The notes under the pieces are model-generated. The model saw only the letters and a list, made by a program, of their open reading frames with translations, ran no database searches and was not told the DNA's origin. The position numbers and the translations under genes were made by a program. From Bin80 sp026709335 (GTDB lineage Bacteria; Bacteroidota; Rhodothermia; Rhodothermales; Bin80), in NCBI GenBank assembly GCA_965200825.1, contig OZ241385.1:1116001-1180000 (forward strand): a stretch of 64,000 nucleotides of DNA. The letters run 5' to 3'. Shown one piece after another: positions 55,586 through 64,000 of this stretch; positions within the stretch are counted from its first letter, which is position 1, and every line of letters begins with the position of its first letter.

Positions 55586-55620
55586 CAGTTGATTCCTATA
55601 AGTGTGATAAGTGGATCAAA

Positions 55621-57420
55621 TTAGACAAAGGAGTTCGGGGTCATTCGATCTGTGATCATATCCCCGGTTGCTGCACCGGCGGGAACCATTGGGAACACCA
55701 TCTCTTCTTTTGCCACACAAAATTCCATCAGCACTGGGCGATCTGTAATCTTCCACGCCTCGTCGATAATTTGTTTTGCCTCCTCCGGAGTACTCGCACG
55801 AAGTCCAACACAGTGATTCGCCTCTGCAAGTTTAACAAAATCAGGGTTGGTATCTGAAAGATCAGTATGACTGTATCGTTCCATATGGAAAAGTTCCTGC
55901 CATTGCCTTACCATTCCAAGGAACCGATTATTGATGACAGCCAATTTAAGGGGAAGCTTATGGGCAGCAGCCACACTCATTTCCTGTGCATTCATTACAA
56001 AACCACCGTCACCACTGATGCATACAACGGGGCGAGAAGATTCCATCTCACGCATGCCAAATGCTGCTCCCATGGCGGCAGGCATTCCGAAACCCATTGT
56101 ACCCAATCCACCACTGGTAATATGTGTGCGAGGATGCAGGAACCTGAAATACTGAGCTGACCACATCTGATGCTGCCCAACATCGGTAATTACTACTGCA
56201 TCTCCTCCTGTTTTATCCCGCAACTGCTCAATAACTCCTTGCGCGTGTAACTTGCCATCTTTTTGATACTGCAAAGGGCATTCCTGCCGCCATTCATCTA
56301 TTTCCGCGAGCCATTCACCGGTATCCTTTGGCTCCACTAATGGACGAAGTCTTTCAAGAACGGACTGCACATCTCCAAGAATGGCACAATCTGCAAACAC
56401 ATTTTTAGAGATACAAGATTGGTCAATTTCAATGTGAATGACCTTTGCATGCGGTGCCCATGAATCCAGCTTTCCTGTAACACGATCATCAAACCGTGCT
56501 CCGACTGCAATAATTAGATCACAATGCTGAACAGCCTGATTTGCCCACCAAGTTCCATGCATTCCCAACATCCGCAGTGAAAGAGGGTCATCTTCCGGGA
56601 ATGCCCCCAATCCATGCAAGGTAGTCGTTACCGGAATCCCGGTATACTTCGCCAGATTCGTTAAATGCTCTGAAGCATCTCGGCTGATGGCACCACCGCC
56701 CACATAAAGCAGTGGGCGTTTTGACTCAGCGATCATGCGTGCAGCGCGTTGTAATTTTTCTGGTCGCACGGCCGACGGGATCGCATATCCCCGCATATTC
56801 ACTGTATTGGGATATTGAAATGGCGCTTCCGCCAGAAGAACGTCTTTTGGGAGATCTACAAGAACGGGGCCCGGGCGACCAGTTCTGGCGATATGGTAAG
56901 CTTCCTTAACGGTACGAGCCAAATCATTTACATCTCGTACCAAGTAGCTGTGTTTGGTGATCGAGCGCGTAATTCCAACTGCATCACACTCTTGGAATGC
57001 ATCATTTCCAATCAAACCGGTGGGAACCTGTCCGGTGAATACAACAATAGGTACGGAATCCATGTATGCATCGGCAATCCCTGTAACCGTATTGGTGGCA
57101 CCAGGGCCACTGGTAACCAGTACAGTTCCGACCTTTCCTGTAGCCTTTGCATATCCTTCAGCGGCATGTGTTCCCCCCTGTTCGTGTCGAACGAGAACAT
57201 GTTGGAATTTGGGGTTGATCCGATGCATCTCATCATAAACCTTAATAACAGCACCACCGGGGTGTCCAAAGATGATCTTCACTCCCTCGGCTTCAAGGGA
57301 GCGAAGAAGGATTTCAGCGCCAGACATCAACTGAGTCTTGGCCGTGATTTCTGGACGAACCTCTGGAAGAGAGTCACCGGTTGCAACAGGTTGTACTTTT
57401 GTATGTGTATCGTAAGTCAT
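55621..57420 (-). CDS. ilvB: Acetolactate synthase catalytic subunit
   Basis: 599 residues. ThDP-dependent enzyme joining two pyruvates, or pyruvate with 2-oxobutyrate. N-terminal AGAEILLRSLEAEGVKIIFGHPGGAVIKVYDEM (catalytic Glu in the ThDP N-domain), GTHAAEGYAKATGKVGTVLVTSGPGATN, FQECDAVGITRSITKHS, FAD domain VGARFDDRVTG, and the ThDP-binding GDGGFVMNAQEMSVAA followed by NRFLGMVRQWQELF. A 25-residue leader tail precedes the core. Expected first gene of an eight-gene operon; its promoter must lie in the 628-bp stretch upstream. No obvious Leu/Ile/Val-rich leader peptide was found there. Confidence 0.96.
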   Translation of the reverse strand: MTYDTHTKVQPVATGDSLPEVRPEITAKTQLMSGAEILLRSLEAEGVKIIFGHPGGAVIKVYDEMHRINPKFQHVLVRHEQGGTHAAEGYAKATGKVGTVLVTSGPGATNTVTGIADAYMDSVPIVVFTGQVPTGLIGNDAFQECDAVGITRSITKHSYLVRDVNDLARTVKEAYHIARTGRPGPVLVDLPKDVLLAEAPFQYPNTVNMRGYAIPSAVRPEKLQRAARMIAESKRPLLYVGGGAISRDASEHLTNLAKYTGIPVTTTLHGLGAFPEDDPLSLRMLGMHGTWWANQAVQHCDLIIAVGARFDDRVTGKLDSWAPHAKVIHIEIDQSCISKNVFADCAILGDVQSVLERLRPLVEPKDTGEWLAEIDEWRQECPLQYQKDGKLHAQGVIEQLRDKTGGDAVVITDVGQHQMWSAQYFRFLHPRTHITSGGLGTMGFGMPAAMGAAFGMREMESSRPVVCISGDGGFVMNAQEMSVAAAHKLPLKLAVINNRFLGMVRQWQELFHMERYSHTDLSDTNPDFVKLAEANHCVGLRASTPEEAKQIIDEAWKITDRPVLMEFCVAKEEMVFPMVPAGAATGDMITDRMTPNSFV

Positions 57421-58048
57421 GATTCTGTGGATATAAGAATGGTTACCTACTTGACCATAATACTAATTAGTGAGCAAGATGTCCCACTTTCTTGGAATTT
57501 CAGGGGCTTCTTTAATGCATTAGTAAAGTAGGGCAATGACTCCAAAGCATTACTTCGATGAATTAGTCTCAGCTATGCCTGCCCAATGCTCTCATTTTTT
57601 ACCTGTACTAACATTCTTCATAAGTGTAGTTTGAAGGTTTGTGACCACCGTTTTTGATCATTTGATCAGTTATTTTGGTCGAGAGAATAGTCAAAAATAT
57701 AACTCAAAGAATGCTGTGAACACGAATCTCGATCTGCGAAGAAACGATATACTACCCACGCTTCCATTACATCTGCATTTGTATTAACCAAGAAATCACT
57801 TTGGAGTGGCTCTGATAACCTCTAACCTCAGCCTCGTATACCTTTCTTCCTCGACATTAAACTGTCGAATTCTACGCTAAACAGTCTAATGAATGAAACA
57901 ATGCCATAATTTGCCATAATTCATAATTGTCGTGCGCTCACAAATTGATTGAGAAACATAGAAGGCTGAATTCTGTGCGAAAGCAACTGAAACTTATTGA
58001 TTTATATATAATTCATTATATCGTATAAAACCTTATAAATAAGACATA
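57421..58048. other. Divergent promoter region, ilvB and hipB
   Basis: No gene seen. Two adjacent TGATCA palindromes separated by TT lie at 57655-57668. The right part is very AT-rich (TTTATATATAATTC) as expected for the hipB promoter. I see no T-box, attenuator peptide or terminator that I can support. Confidence 0.5.
58016..58028 (+). promoter_or_regulatory. Palindrome before hipB, possible operator
   Basis: TTATA-TCG-TATAA, a perfect 5-bp inverted repeat with 3-base centre, 20-32 bases before the hipB ATG in an AT-rich promoter. HipB-like antitoxins repress their own operon, so this is a candidate operator; in such AT-rich sequence it could be chance. Confidence 0.35.
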
Positions 58049-58378
58049 ATGAAATCACTTTCGACCTCAACACTTCCTGTCTCTGCTCGTAAATCCTTAA
58101 CGAAATTAGGGGCCGACATTACTATTGCGCGCAAAAAGCGGCGTATCACAGCGGCTTCTATGGCAGAACGTGCTTTCTTGAGTCGTAGCACTTTCACTCG
58201 AATAGAGAAGGGCGATCCAACGGTTTCGATGGGTGCCTATCTCTCTGTGTTGGCAGTCTTGGGATTGTCCAAAAACCTGGGGCAAATTGCCGATCGAGAG
58301 AACGATACACTCGGGCTGGATCTAGATGAAGACAGACTTCCAAGGCGCATCAGACCTGGAAGTCAAATCAGAGTGTGA
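58049..58378 (+). CDS. hipB: HipB-like antitoxin, XRE-type helix-turn-helix
   Basis: 109 residues. HTH_3/XRE domain from about 20 to 80: LGADITIARKKRRITAASMAERAFLSRSTFTRIEKG, where SRSTFTRIEKGDPTVSMGAYLSVLAVLG is the recognition helix and following helix. The C-terminal tail is acidic then basic (LDLDEDRLPRRIRPG). It should bind its own promoter as a dimer and neutralise the HipA partner encoded 4 bases downstream. Longer than E. coli HipB (88). A palindrome 20-32 bases upstream is a candidate operator. Confidence 0.85.
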   Translation: MKSLSTSTLPVSARKSLTKLGADITIARKKRRITAASMAERAFLSRSTFTRIEKGDPTVSMGAYLSVLAVLGLSKNLGQIADRENDTLGLDLDEDRLPRRIRPGSQIRV

Positions 58379-58382
58379 AACC

Positions 58383-59603
58383 ATGAGTGAAGTCGTTGAA
58401 ATTCATGTGGAATTTGCTGGGAAGACACATCTTGTAGGGCGCCTCCGATATCTTGCAAAAACACGTCGCCAAAGCTCACTGTTTGAATATTCTGACACAT
58501 GGATATCGAATCCTGATGCATTTGCACTTGATCCCGCGAACTTGCAACTTCCTATACGACAACATTACTGGACCGCACAAAAGACTGCGTTGCCAGGTGC
58601 AATCAGGGACTGTGCACCTGACCGATGGGGGCGACAGCTAATTCGTCGTGCATTTCAGAAAATAGGAGACAAACGAAGACTCTCAGAGGTAGATTATTTG
58701 CTGGCACTAAACGATTACACCAGAGTCGGGGCTCTCCGGTTTAGATATGATGGTGAATCTGATTTTCAGAATAATATTGGGCAGCTTACCGTTCCTCCTT
58801 TGATCTCGCTTCCTGTTCTCTTAAATGCTGCGATGGCCATTCAAGCAAATACGGAATCGGCTGAAGACCTGAGACTCCTACTCAATGAAGGTTCTCCTCT
58901 TGGCGGAGCTCGCCCAAAATCAGCTGTGCTCAACAGTAAGGGAGCGTTGGCCATTGCCAAATTTCCCAAGCCAGGCGATGATTATAGCATTCCACATGGA
59001 GAAATTCTTGCCCTTCTGCTCGCAGAGAAAGCAGGAATCAATGCTGCTAAGGGTAACCTTCAAATAGTTGGAGGCCTCCCCGTTGCCCTTATTCAGAGAT
59101 TTGACCGAGTTCGCGAAGAGCGAATTCCCTTCCTGTCCGCCATGAGCCTATTGGGGCTCCAAGATGGTGACACCGCGGCCTACACAGACATTGCAGAATG
59201 CATCCGCATGTATTCTATATCTCCGACAAACGATTTACATGAACTCTGGCGGCGAATTATATTCAACGTAATGGTTAGTAATCTTGATGATCACCTGCGC
59301 AATCATGGCTTTCTGTATGCGGATAATAACCAATGGCATTTGTCTCCTGCATATGACCTGAACCCAGTGCCTAGCTACAAAAAAAGCCGTGAGTTGACTA
59401 CATGGATTTCTGAAGAAGGTCCAGAAGCCGATTTAGAGCTTGCATACAGAGCAGCCCCTTATTTTGCGCTGAAATCGGGTGACGCCAAAAATATCGTGCA
59501 TGAAGTTGCAGATGCTATAAAAAACTGGCAGGAATTGGCACTAAAACTGGACATGAGTAAAGCTGACATGGAGATCTATGAGACGGCAATCAATATTCAG
59601 TAG
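58383..59603 (+). CDS. hipA: HipA-family serine/threonine kinase toxin
   Basis: About 406 residues, close to E. coli HipA (440). ATG 58383 (MSEVVEIHVEFAGKTHLVGRL) is preferred; an ATG at 58326 inside hipB would add 19 residues. N-terminal couple_HipA-like region (GRLRYLAKTRRQSSLFEY, DPANLQLP), ATP loop GSPLGGARPKSAVL, KFPKPGDDYSIPHGEILAL, HipA-core GGLPVALIQRFDR, and the kinase catalytic loop NVMVSNLDDHLRNHGFLY (Asp and Asn) followed by LSPAYDLNPVP (metal-binding DLNP). All kinase residues are present, so the toxin is probably active. In E. coli HipA phosphorylates glutamyl-tRNA synthetase; the target here is unknown. Confidence 0.9.
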   Translation: MSEVVEIHVEFAGKTHLVGRLRYLAKTRRQSSLFEYSDTWISNPDAFALDPANLQLPIRQHYWTAQKTALPGAIRDCAPDRWGRQLIRRAFQKIGDKRRLSEVDYLLALNDYTRVGALRFRYDGESDFQNNIGQLTVPPLISLPVLLNAAMAIQANTESAEDLRLLLNEGSPLGGARPKSAVLNSKGALAIAKFPKPGDDYSIPHGEILALLLAEKAGINAAKGNLQIVGGLPVALIQRFDRVREERIPFLSAMSLLGLQDGDTAAYTDIAECIRMYSISPTNDLHELWRRIIFNVMVSNLDDHLRNHGFLYADNNQWHLSPAYDLNPVPSYKKSRELTTWISEEGPEADLELAYRAAPYFALKSGDAKNIVHEVADAIKNWQELALKLDMSKADMEIYETAINIQ

Positions 59604-59665
59604 TTCTTTTCACAGTTCGCCAGATGCCCTCATATCTCATCACATTGCATGTCAGCTACTGAATT

Positions 59666-60589
59666 TCATTCTTTACTATCGTTGAGATTAACAAATGTGT
59701 CCTGTGTAGATATCCGTAATAGTTGTTCCGAAGTCAGAAGAATCATATGATCGGAAACAGCAACAGCAGCAATCAATGGAGCATCAAGCTTTATCATAAT
59801 CTGACTGGACAGACTTCCCCGCGTACTGTAAATTCGGATTGACTCTGGAAAAATAACCCACAACTCTTCTCCAACCACTGCAATATTGTTTAGGTCTTGA
59901 CCGGTTTTGATATCCCGCTTGTACCCGCCGAAATAATCATAGATTTTGATCGCACCAAGCGCACGGTCAGCTACATAGAGTGACGTTGCATCTGTTGCAA
60001 TACTCACAGGTTCTATGAGTTGGCCTGCGCCTGTTCCAAAATCCCCAATCACACGCTCCAACCTCCTACTGGCATCCCATTTCAACACACTTTGAGAAGA
60101 TGCCTCAATTGCAAATAAATCACCTGATGCACCTATTGCAACGGCGATCGGCTGTCCAAGTGCGACGGAAAACCCGTCCTGCGAATCAAGGCGAGGAGAA
60201 CGCTCGAGTTCTACATGAATATCCCGTGGCACTCGAATAGTCTCCAAATGCAATAACTCTTTTGAAAATCTGAATAGAGAGCCTTTCTCTTCATCTGCAA
60301 TGACCCATATCAGTCCATTACCTGGATCAATATCAGAAAGTTCTCCAAATGCCCCCGTACTCGTACCATCCAAACGCGCTCTAATTGTGCCTTGAACGTC
60401 AAGCTGAATTAATTCTGATGCCGTTACGACATAAATCAACTCCTCTGAATCAACTGCAAGAGAGTGCGCATCAGAGATATCTGTAATCACCTCAAATCCC
60501 GTACGTAACGTGTCCTGAGCCTCTACTTGCCAAGCGAGAAATATCAGCAAAAGCAACAGGTTTATTCGAGTATTTTTCATTCGCGTCAT
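59666..60589 (-). CDS. Exported six-bladed beta-propeller (NHL-like)
   Basis: 307 residues. A signal peptide (LLLLLIFLAWQVEAQ) directs export. The body has NHL/TolB-like blades with repeating hydrophobic and polar strands (AHSLAVDSEELIYVVTASE, GQPIAVAIGASGDLFAIEAS, EPVSIATDATSLYVADRAL, IKIYDYFGGYKRDI, NNIAVVGEELWVIFPESI) that resemble 6-bladed propellers of the bacterial 6-bladed beta-propeller family. It starts on an ATG overlapping the purD stop by four bases, so it is translationally coupled to purD, though a periplasmic propeller has no clear tie to purine synthesis. Function unknown. Confidence 0.8.
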   Translation of the reverse strand: MTRMKNTRINLLLLLIFLAWQVEAQDTLRTGFEVITDISDAHSLAVDSEELIYVVTASELIQLDVQGTIRARLDGTSTGAFGELSDIDPGNGLIWVIADEEKGSLFRFSKELLHLETIRVPRDIHVELERSPRLDSQDGFSVALGQPIAVAIGASGDLFAIEASSQSVLKWDASRRLERVIGDFGTGAGQLIEPVSIATDATSLYVADRALGAIKIYDYFGGYKRDIKTGQDLNNIAVVGEELWVIFPESIRIYSTRGSLSSQIMIKLDAPLIAAVAVSDHMILLTSEQLLRISTQDTFVNLNDSKE

Positions 60590-61845
60590 AACGCACGATA
60601 ACCAATATCTCGCCGTAAATGCTTTCCTTTGAAATCTATCAGACCAGCCGCTAAATAGGCAGATTCAATTGCTTTCGGGAGTGTTGAACTGATTGCTGTC
60701 ACACCAAGCACACGTCCACCTGCAGTGACAATTTCTTCCCCTTCTAACTTCGTGCCAGCATGAAATACCAAGCACTTCGGCACTTCACTGGCCGCCTTGA
60801 GGCCAGTGATTGTAAAACCTTTCTCATAAGACCCGGGGTATCCATCACTGGCCAGAACAACACATGCAGCTGATTTTGAAGGACTGGGTAATCGAAGATT
60901 TCCAATCCCACCATTTGCCGAACAGAAAAACGCTTCCACGAGATCTTCTCCCATTAGCGGTAACACGACCTGAGCTTCGGGATCACCAAATCTGCAATTA
61001 AATTCAACTACTTTGGGGCCTTGGTCTGTGATCATAAGCCCTGCGTACAAGCATCCTTTGTAGAGTCTCCCCTCACGCGCCATTCCCTCAAGTACTGGTT
61101 CAATAATTCTTCTACATGTGGTACTTAACAATTCCGGCGTCATTATCGGAGCAGGAGCATATGCTCCCATTCCACCAGTGTTAGGGCCCTTGTCGTTGTC
61201 AAATATGCGTTTATGATCCTGTGCAGGATGTAACAAAACGTAATCATCCCCATCCGTGAGAATGAATACGCTCGCTTCTTCTCCCTCCATCCATTCTTCA
61301 ATCACGATCTCATTCCCGGCAACCCCAAGGCTTCCCTGAACCATGAACTCATGCAACGCCTTTTCCGAATCGGCGCTGTTTTCACACATGATCGCTCCTT
61401 TACCAGCTGCCAGTCCAGAAGCTTTGACAACACATTTTCCCAACTCACGTGCATAAGCCTTTGCATCTTGAAATTGATCAGCATCGTAATATTTCCAACC
61501 GGCAGTGGGAATCCCATTGCGCTGCATGAATGATTTTGCAAATGCTTTACTGCTTTCGATTTCAGCGGCAACAGCAGATGGGCCAAAACACGCAACCCCT
61601 CCCTCGTCAAGTGCATCGGCGATGCCATCTGCAAGTGGAACTTCGGGTCCCACTACAACTAAGTCAATGTTTTCATCTCGTGCAAATGATACAATGCCTT
61701 TGGTGTCAGTTACTTTTAACGGAATATTTTTTCCATATTCCTGGGTTCCCGGGTTTCCTGGGGCAATAAACAAGTGATCCGCATTACGCAGAATCCATGC
61801 CAGCGCATGCTCACGTCCACCGCTTCCAATGATGAGGATTCGCAT
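60586..61845 (-). CDS. purD: Phosphoribosylamine-glycine ligase (GARS)
   Basis: 419 residues, a full-length ATP-grasp GAR synthetase. N-domain MRILIIGSGGREHALAW and DLVVVGPEVPLADGIADAL; ATP-grasp VVKASGLAAGKGAIMCEN; NTGGMGAYAPAPI; and CLYAGLMITDQGPKVVEFNCRFGDPEAQVVLP with the metal-binding Glu and Asn. It links phosphoribosylamine with glycine in purine synthesis. The propeller gene overlaps its end by four bases; mutS starts upstream on the same strand, 21 bases away. Confidence 0.96.
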   Translation of the reverse strand: MRILIIGSGGREHALAWILRNADHLFIAPGNPGTQEYGKNIPLKVTDTKGIVSFARDENIDLVVVGPEVPLADGIADALDEGGVACFGPSAVAAEIESSKAFAKSFMQRNGIPTAGWKYYDADQFQDAKAYARELGKCVVKASGLAAGKGAIMCENSADSEKALHEFMVQGSLGVAGNEIVIEEWMEGEEASVFILTDGDDYVLLHPAQDHKRIFDNDKGPNTGGMGAYAPAPIMTPELLSTTCRRIIEPVLEGMAREGRLYKGCLYAGLMITDQGPKVVEFNCRFGDPEAQVVLPLMGEDLVEAFFCSANGGIGNLRLPSPSKSAACVVLASDGYPGSYEKGFTITGLKAASEVPKCLVFHAGTKLEGEEIVTAGGRVLGVTAISSTLPKAIESAYLAAGLIDFKGKHLRRDIGYRAL

Positions 61846-61866
61846 TCTCAGAGTCTGTGTGTTGAT

Positions 61867-64000
61867 CTATAATTTTTTCAATTCGGACAAGAACAATAAT
61901 GCCTGCATTGGTGTCATTTCATTCGGATCAATTTCCTGCAGTTTATCTCGTAGCGGATCCTGTATTGGTTCATCAAAAAGTGACATCTGAGTAGACTCAG
62001 CCATGAGAGGTTTATCCTGAGTAACAGTCTGTTTTGCCTCAAGCTTTTGCAGAATTTTCTTTGCTCGGTGTAGTAGTTTTAAAGGCAATCCGGCCATGCG
62101 AGCTACTTCAATCCCATAGGAATGATCTGCGCCACCACGAATCAGTTTACGCAAGAAAATCAATTTGCCTTTGTGTTCCTGAACATGAATTCTGTGATTC
62201 TGCACTCTCTCCAATCGTTCCTCCAGCGCATTAAGTTCATGATAGTGAGTTGCAAACAGGGTTCTTGCAGCAATACTGTCATTCTGGTGGATGTACTCTA
62301 CCAAAGCCCAAGCAATCGAAAGTCCATCAAATGTACTGGTTCCTCGCCCCACCTCATCCAATAGGATCAATGAACTTTGAGTAGCATTATTGAGGATGTT
62401 CGCCGTTTCGTTCATCTCCACAAGAAAAGTGCTCTCCCCTGCTGCAAGATTATCCGATGCCCCAACACGAGTGAAAATTCGATCAACTATACCAATTGCA
62501 GCTTCTTTTGCTGGCACAAAGCACCCGGCCTGTGCCATTAAAACGATTAGGCCAACTTGGCGAAGAACTACACTTTTACCCGCCATATTCGGGCCCGTAA
62601 TGATATAGATTTGATTTTTATTCGGGTCCATATCTATCGAATTGGGTACAAATGAGTCAGAGAGCGATTGCTCCACGATAGGATGCCTGCCATCTACAAT
62701 TTTGAGCAGCCTGGAGTCATTAATTTCAGGTCTTACATACCTCTCTCGAACAGCAACATCGGAGAAAGCAGTCAAACAATCCAGAACTGCAATTATTGCG
62801 CCCAGTTCCTGAAGTTGCTCCGATTTGAGAGCCAAATGAGCCCGAAGTATGTGTAACAGTTCATTCTCGAGGATTACGATCTGCTCCTTTGCTCCGAGCA
62901 CACGCTCTTCGTAGTCCTTTAATTCATCCGTGATGTATCGTTCGGCATTGACTAGAGTCTGTTTACGCACATACTCATGGGGTACTTTGTCCCGATGAAC
63001 ATTGGTGATTTCAAGGTAGTAACCGAACACTTTATTATATCCCACTTTGAGGGATGGAATTCCTGTTCGTTCTATTTCTCGTTTCTGGAGTGTTTCAATG
63101 AAATTTTTTCCCGAACTGGAGATTTGCAGGAGCTCGTCGAGTTTTTGATTGTAGCCCGATCGAAATATCTGTTTTCCTGATTCGTCCAAAGCCTGATAGA
63201 TCTTGGCTTCAACCTCGGGGCAAGGATCCAGAGAGTTGGCCAGTTTATTTAATATCGGGCAGCCGGTTTCATTGAGTTGAGAGATGATTTTTGGTACTTG
63301 ACGCAGTGCCAGTCCTAGACTAAGTAGTTCTCGTGGAATCGCACGTTGGGTGCATATACGAGCAACGACTCGCTCAATATCACAGATTTGTTTTAGATGC
63401 TCACTCAAACTATTTCGAATGTCTGTGCTTTGGACAAGTGTCTGAACTGCATCGAGCCTTTGATTAATCCGCTCAACATCACGCAGTGGCTGGAAGAGCC
63501 ATCTTCTCAAAGTTCTGGCACCCATGGCAGTACATGTACGATCCAAAAGATCTACCAAGGTAATTGTATTGGAATCGCCGTGAAGCGGGGCAATCAATTC
63601 AAGATTTCTGAGTGTTTGAGGGTCAAGGAGCATGGTTCCTTCATTCATCTGCCCCTGGATTTTTTTTATGTGTTCCGGCTTCCCCCGTTGGGTTTCGGTC
63701 AAATAATGAAGAACAACCCCGGCTGCAACAATTCCTTCACGAAGATGGGATACTCCAAAGCCCTTCAGGGAATGGGTTCCAAAATGTTCAAGCAGCGTGA
63801 GATTGGCAAAATCAGAATCAAAAATCCAATCCTCGCGAGTTGTAACAATATACCCGTGATTTCGGAGGTCATGTATAGAATCACGGGCAGATTTATCAAT
63901 TAGGATCTCTGAAGGCTCAATACCCTGTAAAAAATTCTTAAGTCGGAGAGACTCTATTTCTGTAACTACAAACTCACCCGTTGAAATATCTGCGTAGGAA
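61867..64000 (-). CDS. mutS: DNA mismatch repair protein MutS, 5' end missing
   Basis: The last 710 codons of MutS; the frame is open to the window edge (63703-64000 continues in frame with YADISTGEFVVTE, the end of domain I/connector). A normal MutS has about 860 residues, so about 150 (mismatch-binding domain with the Phe-x-Glu motif) lie beyond 64000. Seen here: lever region (LDPQTLRNLELIAPLHGDSN), clamp, and the ATPase domain with Walker A GPNMAGKSVVLRQVGLIVL, Walker B SLILLDEVGRGTSTFDG and the His-bearing TLFATHYHELNALEER; then a C-terminal dimerisation tail ending PNEMTPMQALLFLSELKKL. An internal ATG at 63702 is not the start. Cytoplasmic mismatch recognition. Confidence 0.97.
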   Translation of the reverse strand, partial: SYADISTGEFVVTEIESLRLKNFLQGIEPSEILIDKSARDSIHDLRNHGYIVTTREDWIFDSDFANLTLLEHFGTHSLKGFGVSHLREGIVAAGVVLHYLTETQRGKPEHIKKIQGQMNEGTMLLDPQTLRNLELIAPLHGDSNTITLVDLLDRTCTAMGARTLRRWLFQPLRDVERINQRLDAVQTLVQSTDIRNSLSEHLKQICDIERVVARICTQRAIPRELLSLGLALRQVPKIISQLNETGCPILNKLANSLDPCPEVEAKIYQALDESGKQIFRSGYNQKLDELLQISSSGKNFIETLQKREIERTGIPSLKVGYNKVFGYYLEITNVHRDKVPHEYVRKQTLVNAERYITDELKDYEERVLGAKEQIVILENELLHILRAHLALKSEQLQELGAIIAVLDCLTAFSDVAVRERYVRPEINDSRLLKIVDGRHPIVEQSLSDSFVPNSIDMDPNKNQIYIITGPNMAGKSVVLRQVGLIVLMAQAGCFVPAKEAAIGIVDRIFTRVGASDNLAAGESTFLVEMNETANILNNATQSSLILLDEVGRGTSTFDGLSIAWALVEYIHQNDSIAARTLFATHYHELNALEERLERVQNHRIHVQEHKGKLIFLRKLIRGGADHSYGIEVARMAGLPLKLLHRAKKILQKLEAKQTVTQDKPLMAESTQMSLFDEPIQDPLRDKLQEIDPNEMTPMQALLFLSELKKL

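Noticed and set aside
56815..57531. A 238-codon plus-strand frame
   Set aside because: Antisense to ilvB, whose ThDP motifs are unmistakable; no ribosome binding site.
57421..58048. Leader-peptide attenuator or T-box for the ilv-leu operon
   Set aside because: No Leu/Ile/Val-rich short frame followed by a terminator hairpin was found upstream of ilvB.

Overview
The window (about 64 kb, moderate GC) looks like chromosome from a free-living, aerobic Gram-negative bacterium of the Bacteroidota/Rhodothermota/Balneolota group. Supporting signs are an arginine cluster with a succinylornithine-type transcarbamylase, secreted sugar-acting families typical of that group (DUF1080, ThuA, LVIVD, DUF305, PQQ dehydrogenase), many lipoproteins and giant outer-membrane proteins. 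The placement is inference; no rRNA or tRNA gene was seen.

Region 1 (about 1-13 kb, plus strand) is a periplasmic oxidative and hydrolytic island: a PEGA-like lipoprotein, a creatininase-family hydrolase, an unknown secreted protein, a large DUF1080-ThuA-sorbosone-dehydrogenase gene broken by a 4-base duplication and an IS66-type element, a c-type cytochrome, an SMP-30 lactonase, a HAD phosphatase and a quinoprotein with a haem domain. Region 2 (13-24.7 kb, minus strand) holds a second DUF1080 protein with an MFS transporter, an LVIVD/DUF305 pair, and a run of zinc-ribbon TPR protein, ModA, ModB, TPM-domain protein and an unrecognised 1.2-kb-residue-class surface protein, then an HU-family gene.

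Region 3 (25-32 kb) is one 2312-residue exported multidomain protein with near-identical 291-bp repeats and a C-terminal barrel, followed by a 750-bp non-coding stretch with a decayed copy of the HU gene start. Region 4 (33-41 kb) holds PEP carboxylase, a lipoprotein beside a decayed paralogue, an alpha/beta hydrolase, a decayed ISL3 element with clear ends, an EEP-family protein and MoaA.

Region 5 (41.5-57.4 kb) is the core: a tightly overlapping arginine operon (argG-C-D-F'-B-E, plus strand) converging with one base between stop codons on a branched-chain operon (ilvB-N-C-leuB-A-C-D-cimA, minus strand). The first likely works through succinylated intermediates; the second suggests isoleucine synthesis from pyruvate through citramalate. 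Region 6 (58-64 kb) has a HipBA-type toxin-antitoxin pair, a beta-propeller protein overlapping purD, and the 3' three quarters of mutS running off the window.

The least expected observations are two genes whose conserved N-termini can only be reached from an ATC codon, each with a Shine-Dalgarno sequence six bases upstream; a ThuA domain split by a duplicated beta-rich insertion; Val at the specificity position of the ornithine transcarbamylase; and several decayed paralogues. I found no evidence of a CRISPR, phage or defence island beyond HipBA.
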